A DNA stretch of 5,282 bases from positions 1 to 5,282 of the forward strand of contig JAFMJA010000195.1 of NCBI GenBank assembly GCA_017853735.1. The letters are read 5' to 3'. A program made the position numbers and the translations under genes. This stretch comes from Burkholderiaceae bacterium. Lineage in GTDB: Bacteria > Pseudomonadota > Gammaproteobacteria > Burkholderiales > Burkholderiaceae_C. The notes below the pieces were generated by a model. It saw only the letters and a program-made list of their open reading frames with translations, ran no database searches and was not told where the DNA came from. This document shows, piece after piece, positions 5,163 to 5,282 of this stretch (within the stretch, counting starts at the first letter, position 1; each line of letters begins with the position of its first letter).

Positions 5163-5282
5163 TTATTGGTACTGCTTGGCCACCCAGTCGCGGTAGGCGC
5201 CACTTTGCACACGTGCCACCCAGTCCGGATTGGCCAAGTACCACTGGACCGTCTTGCGAATACCGCTCTCAAAGGTCTCGGC
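5163..5282 (-). CDS. rfbB: dTDP-glucose 4,6-dehydratase, C-terminal 39 residues (5' end cut by window edge)
   Basis: RfbB/RmlB dehydrates dTDP-glucose to dTDP-4-keto-6-deoxyglucose using bound NAD, the second step of dTDP-L-rhamnose synthesis. Only the tail is present: it reads AETFESGIRKTVQWYL, then ANPDWVARV, then a short end DWVAKQYQ and TAA. The ETFE-G--KTV-WYL-N--W pattern is the conserved C-terminal helix of RmlB proteins, and the position directly before rfbD matches the usual rfbBDAC order. About 310 N-terminal residues with the cofactor and catalytic motifs lie outside the window, so activity cannot be judged. The reading frame is open to the edge of the window. Confidence 0.92.
   Translation of the reverse strand, partial: AETFESGIRKTVQWYLANPDWVARVQSGAYRDWVAKQYQ

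Overview
This window looks like ordinary chromosome from a GC-rich betaproteobacterium, most likely Comamonadaceae (Rhodoferax/Polaromonas/Acidovorax-like). That placement is an inference from the style of the ArgB N-terminus, the small lysine-rich H-NS-type protein with a SGRGLMPKWL DNA-binding loop, and the overall codon use. No rRNA, tRNA, CRISPR array or complete insertion sequence was seen.

All six recognisable protein families plus the nucleoid protein are on the minus strand, so the window reads right to left. At the right end is the last 39 codons of rfbB. It is followed by rfbD, rfbA, rfbC and manC, with short gaps (17 to 28 nt) or a 4-nt overlap, so this is very probably one transcript. 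rfbA, rfbB, rfbC and rfbD make dTDP-L-rhamnose from glucose-1-phosphate and dTTP. ManC (a fused phosphomannose isomerase/GDP-mannose pyrophosphorylase) makes GDP-mannose. Together they supply two activated sugars for a surface polysaccharide (O-antigen, capsule or exopolysaccharide). The glycosyltransferases and export genes that would use them are not in the window.

Between manC and the H-NS-like gene is a 199-bp AT-rich spacer (about 36% G+C, with a core near 22%). It holds the leader and presumably the promoter of the H-NS-like gene. It also contains a tandem 8-bp repeat, a 12-bp imperfect inverted repeat that brackets the AT-rich core, and a small hairpin with a GAAA loop. This is the least explained and most interesting part of the window.

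Downstream of the H-NS-like gene are a strong stem-loop (probable transcription end) and a second 7-bp stem-loop just before argB. argB encodes acetylglutamate kinase (arginine biosynthesis) and runs off the left edge, with about 225 codons present. argB appears functionally unrelated to the sugar operon. I found no convincing evidence of a novel system; the findings are mostly small regulatory-scale signals.
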